A stretch of DNA of 64,000 bases from Liriodendron chinense. Its lineage: Eukaryota > Streptophyta > Magnoliopsida > Magnoliales > Magnoliaceae. A model generated the notes under the pieces. It was not told the origin of the DNA, made no database searches, and saw nothing but the letters and a program-made list of their open reading frames with translations. Position 1 is the stretch's first letter. The number at the start of each line of letters is the position of its first letter. Positions 60,617-64,000 of this stretch are shown here, piece after piece. Position numbers and translations under genes: made by a program. The stretch covers positions 5,195,344-5,259,343 of the forward strand of contig ML058484.1 of NCBI GenBank assembly GCA_003013855.2, given 5' to 3'.

Positions 60617-60849
60617 GCTACCCCAGGTAGAGTTGGTCTGGTGATTAGACAGGCGTCTGAAATTCTCTACAGCGCATTGTACCAAGGGCCTAACATACCC
60701 AAATACCCAACTGTCTGGATCTACCATGAAGGTTCTATCCTCTGTCATAGTAGCTAGCTAAAACATCCAAAGTTTAGATGGGCACACCATGTGAAACTAT
60801 GGGATGAATGACAACCATATATTTGTGTAATACTATGGTAGGTAACTGA

Positions 60850-61018
60850 CGGGAGTCTCTGACTGCTAGCCCAGTTGTAAGACGCCTTCATGTTTCAACA
60901 GCAGGTCTTAGGTTCGAATGCCAAGGAGACACACTAACCCACTGATAAGTGGGTGCATCTTGTGACCAACCGTGTCGTGCATTGGGCAGCTAACTGGGTT
61001 CAACCAAAAAAAAAAAAC
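60850..61018 (+). mobile_element. tRNA-derived SINE
   Basis: The Pol III box A-like TAGCCCAGTTGT (60867-60878) and box B-like GGTTCGAATGCC (60911-60922) are 44 bp apart. The sequence then runs about 90 bp to 'ctaactgggttcaacc' and a poly-A tail (about 61007-61018). The layout is that of plant SINEs of about 170 bp. Target copies were not resolved. Confidence 0.7.
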
Positions 61019-61430
61019 CAAACCCAAATAATAATTCACGTCCGTATAGGGTGAGAAGGAATCTCTACAACACTAGTTTCACCGGACATGATTGTCTAGC
61101 AATCAGACATGGCATCTTATCTTCGTCCTTACCTTGTCTTTGTCCTTAGGTTGAATTTGATTGGACCATGTACTGTTGTGGGAAACGCAGTTGATTATGT
61201 ACTTGACTGAGTAACTTTTAAACATGGTTCACAAATTGCCTGGATTCAACAGAGTTAGGATATCAAATATAACACTAATGATTTGGGCAACCAATTTATG
61301 GTTTTACATAAGTAAAACACGCATGGGTCCACCATAATGGCTTTGTTAGTTGTTACATTAATTGGGCACGGATTGTAGTGTCCTCTTGGTATCAAACTCA
61401 GTAATAGTTGGTGGGAGAAAAAGTCTTTGG

Positions 61431-61778
61431 GCCCCACCATGAAGTATGTGTTTTATCTATTTTTTTTCATATCATTCGAAGTACACGAGTGATTGAAGGC
61501 TTACCATTAAAAACTTTTTGATGCCACAAAATTTTGGATCAAGCTATATTTGCAGTTCCCCTTCATTCATGTCTATATGAACTAAACAACAGGTTGGATG
61601 GCAAATAAACATTATAGTGGACTCTAGGAAGTTTTTAATGGTTGGGGATCAATCACTACTATTTCTTGTGGTGTGGCCCACTTAAGATTTGTATTTGCCT
61701 CATTTTTAGGCTGATGCCCTAAAATGATATGAAAATGTGGATGAATGGCATGGATATAGCACATACATTATGGTGGGG
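61431..61778. repeat. Copy of the common 420-bp near-palindromic repeat
   Basis: The ends are GGCCCCACCATGAAGTATGTG and, reversed, GGCCCCACCATAATGTATGTG. The interior has 'aacaggttggatggcaaata' and 'ttgtggtgtggcccacttaag'. It is the same unit as the four in 45921-48477. Confidence 0.8.
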
Positions 61779-61897
61779 CCATAGAGCTTTTCCAACACTC
61801 AATACTTGAGGGGTCACCACCTAAGCCGACTCCACATTAATCAGGTAATGCCATTTTGCTAGCATTAGGCCGGTTAGCCCACAGACTTGGGTGTAGA

Positions 61898-61920
61898 CCC
61901 CCCCCCCCCCCCCCCCCCCC
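61898..61920. repeat. Poly-C tract, 23 bases
   Basis: An uninterrupted C run in the upstream region. Confidence 0.9.
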
Positions 61921-62283
61921 ATCCAAACATTTTCTCTTCATATGGCCCACTTGAATCACTTATGGCCCTGCTTTTTTGGTCCAAGGCCTAACATTTAGTG
62001 TGGCAGCTAATAGTTAGAGTGTATTTTACATGCTCATCACGATGGGCTTTGTAAAAATCAAGGGTGGATGTCTCTCCCAATTGTTTCAATTGGTATGGCC
62101 CACTTGAATCATAAATTAGAATGATTTTTTTTTTCTCCACTCCTAAAATGGGATCATATATCTAATGATCGGAGTGGATCTCTCAAACATGTCATGGTGG
62201 GCCCCTTAAAAAATGAAATGTGAGACTCCCCAAATTAGTGTTAGTTCCAAGAAACTTCTTAAATTCCCAATGATAGTAGAGGA

Positions 62284-62550
62284 GGTGGACTCATGTTGAT
62301 GCATATATTGTATATCCACGCCATCCACATATTTTTGCAACTACTTTAGTGCATAAAACCAAAAATTAAGTAGGCAAAAGTCTCAAAGTGGGTCCTATGA
62401 GGGTTTCAATAGCAGGTATCATTATTACTACTGGCTCTTGTAACGTGGTCTACTGGAGCCTTGAACTTGCCTATTTTTATACTTTTACCCTAAAATAAGA
62501 TGGCAAAATAGATGAACGTTGTAGACAAAACCCATACATCATGGTGGCCC
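62284..62550. repeat. Shorter copy of the common repeat
   Basis: The ends carry 'gtatatccacgccatccaca' and 'aacccatacatcatggtgg', with 'aagtgggtcctatgaggg' inside. It lacks the central 'gatggcaaataaacat' core. Confidence 0.6.
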
Positions 62551-62974
62551 CTTAGCTCCTGCACGTTTCTGGTGGGGTAGTATCCAATCCACGTATTAGG
62601 GCACACAAATGAAAATATTTGAGAAAGATGTCCATTGTTGATTTTTATGAAGCCTACCATGATGAATATGTAAAATCCACACTATCCATTAGATTCCACA
62701 CTAAAAGATAGCTTTGGGTCCTTAAAATTTAGGAGCATACTTAATTCAACTATCACCGGGAGGAAAAGAGTTCAGAGGGTGAACATTGCTCATACACCAT
62801 TTCCGACAATATAGTCTAACTAAATTGTAAATTGGGATAAGCTTTTAACATTGGTCATAACATGGGGTGTCTCACCTAATGGTTGGAGGGGATTTCACAT
62901 TAACATCATGGTGGAGCCCACCCAATCCATGGCCCCCCTTTCAAATTAATCCAACTAGTTGTGTGTGAGCATTA

Positions 62975-63077
<103 letters not shown>

Positions 63078-63534
63078 CTTGTCACCTTTTCTTTCCACAC
63101 TCCTCTGTAACGTGGTGAGTCCTCTTGTACAAAAAGGAAAAACGAGGATCACGTCCATCAAGTGTACTCATCCATTCTAGGCACATGCCAAAAGTAAGCT
63201 AAATAGATAATTTAGGTGGGCCACACCGTATGGAACAACAAGTTCTGATGCCAACTATGGTTTCCATTTCGAGCCACGATGGTGTATCTCTAATCAAATC
63301 CGTTCATCAGCTGTGGCTCATAAGGATGAAAGGAAAAAAAAAAAAAAATCAGCCTGATCCAAGATCAGGTGGGCCACTAAGTGTGAATTTAGAAGTTTCA
63401 GGTATTCACACTGATTTGGCCAAGTTTGGGATCGGGCTGATACTTTGCATGAACGATGGACATAAGGGTTGTGACCTGATGGACGGAGTGGATTTCTCAT
63501 TTGTAATATAGTGGACCAGACAGTTTGATTGTCT

Positions 63535-63693
63535 CACGTGCTGTGTAAAACAGGTGTGGTGATAGATTCCAGTCCGTGGCTGAGTATGTGAGTGAGAAAA
63601 ATAAATGGTTATAATAGATCACGTGAGACTCTAATGTACATGTGTGTTCACGTGACGACAGGGCTTCCTGATTTGTGGGTAATGGAACACGTG
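63535..63693. promoter_or_regulatory. Cluster of four CACGTG G-boxes
   Basis: Perfect palindromic CACGTG lies at 63535-63540, 63620-63625, 63649-63654 and 63688-63693. G-boxes bind bZIP and bHLH factors (family knowledge). The cluster is 4.7 kb upstream of the CAMTA start codon, so it could serve CAMTA distally or a neighbouring gene beyond 64000. Confidence 0.5.
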
Positions 63694-64000
63694 TGATGGG
63701 CCTGGATGATGAACGGTTGAGGTCTTGCACGAGCATGCAACCTAGCTTGTATGCATCTTCTCCATACGAGCACGCGAGTAGACTTCAAGTTCGGGAATGG
63801 AACTGGGCAAAGGAAGAGTAACGAGTCAAAAAGTCGAATCCGGATCCTCCGTTGAAAACTAGCAGAGAACCTCTGCTGCTGCTGCTGCTCTGATTGGCTC
63901 ATCCTAACTGTGTCAGATCAGCTTAGCTCTAACACAATTAAGTTGAGCTTGATGAATCAGAGTAGTGGTAAGCAAGATTTCTTGTCTTCAATAGAAAATC
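63694..64000. other. Right edge of window; possible start of a neighbouring transcription unit
   Basis: Less repetitive than the rest of the upstream region. An 84-codon minus-strand frame (63648-63902) starts with a Gln run from a (CTG)n stretch; I recognise no domain in it. On the plus strand AGTGGTAAGC (about 63964) resembles a splice donor. A gene beginning here is possible but unproven. Confidence 0.25.

Noticed and set aside
63648..63902. Minus-strand frame starting MSQSEQQQQQ
   Set aside because: The Gln run comes from a short (CTG)n and no domain is recognisable; kept only as a remark on the window edge.

Overview
The window is nuclear DNA of a flowering plant. It holds no bacterial-style gene packing; instead, short exons with GT/AG borders are scattered through long introns full of plant transposons (L1 and RTE LINEs, Ty3/Gypsy chromoviruses, hAT and Harbinger-like elements, TRIMs, a SINE). 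Many intronic repeats carry GTGGGCCCACCATGATG-type ends, which I associate loosely with magnoliid genomes; that placement is a low-confidence inference.

One protein-coding gene occupies almost the whole window, on the minus strand: a calmodulin-binding transcription activator of the CAMTA5/6 type. The start codon is at 58785 and the last exon I can place ends at 2531. Twelve exons join in phase to 949 codons with no stop or frameshift, giving CG-1 DNA-binding domain, TIG domain, ankyrin repeats, IQ motifs and CaM-binding region in the expected order. A short C-terminal exon is expected below 2531 but was not identified. The gene therefore spans at least 56 kb for about 2.85 kb of coding sequence; intron 6 alone is 23.8 kb.

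Layout from left to right: 1-2530, last intron or 3' flank; 2.5-10.3 kb, exons 12 to 7; 10.3-34.1 kb, giant intron 6 with two nested retrotransposon systems; 34.1 kb, exon 6; 34.3-40.1 kb, intron 5 with a 2.8-kb L1; 40.1 kb, exon 5; 40.1-48.6 kb, intron 4 with a solo-LTR-containing TIR element, an L1 and a 2.6-kb composite inverted repeat; 48.6 kb, exon 4; 48.7-54.2 kb, intron 3 with hAT and Harbinger-like elements and an L1; 54.2, 55.9 and 58.7 kb, exons 3, 2 and 1; 58.8-64 kb, upstream region with MITEs, a SINE and a cluster of four G-boxes.

Intron 6 can be read as a stratigraphy. An RTE LINE (11093-11215 resuming at 25869) was split by Gypsy element 2 (11216-25868, 5-bp duplication CCAAG). 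That element was then hit by L1s, an hAT transposon that itself carries a solo TRIM LTR, an LTR element with microsatellites in its LTRs, a GTAGC-rich hAT MITE, a 556-bp TRIM with a 53-bp interior, and a Harbinger-like MITE. Just to the right, a small hAT MITE (8-bp duplication CCTATATG) was split by the younger Gypsy element 1 (26316-33196, 5-bp duplication CTTAC, LTRs about 98% alike). All these elements are defective. I found no convincing new multi-gene system; the novelty is in the small non-autonomous elements and their nesting.
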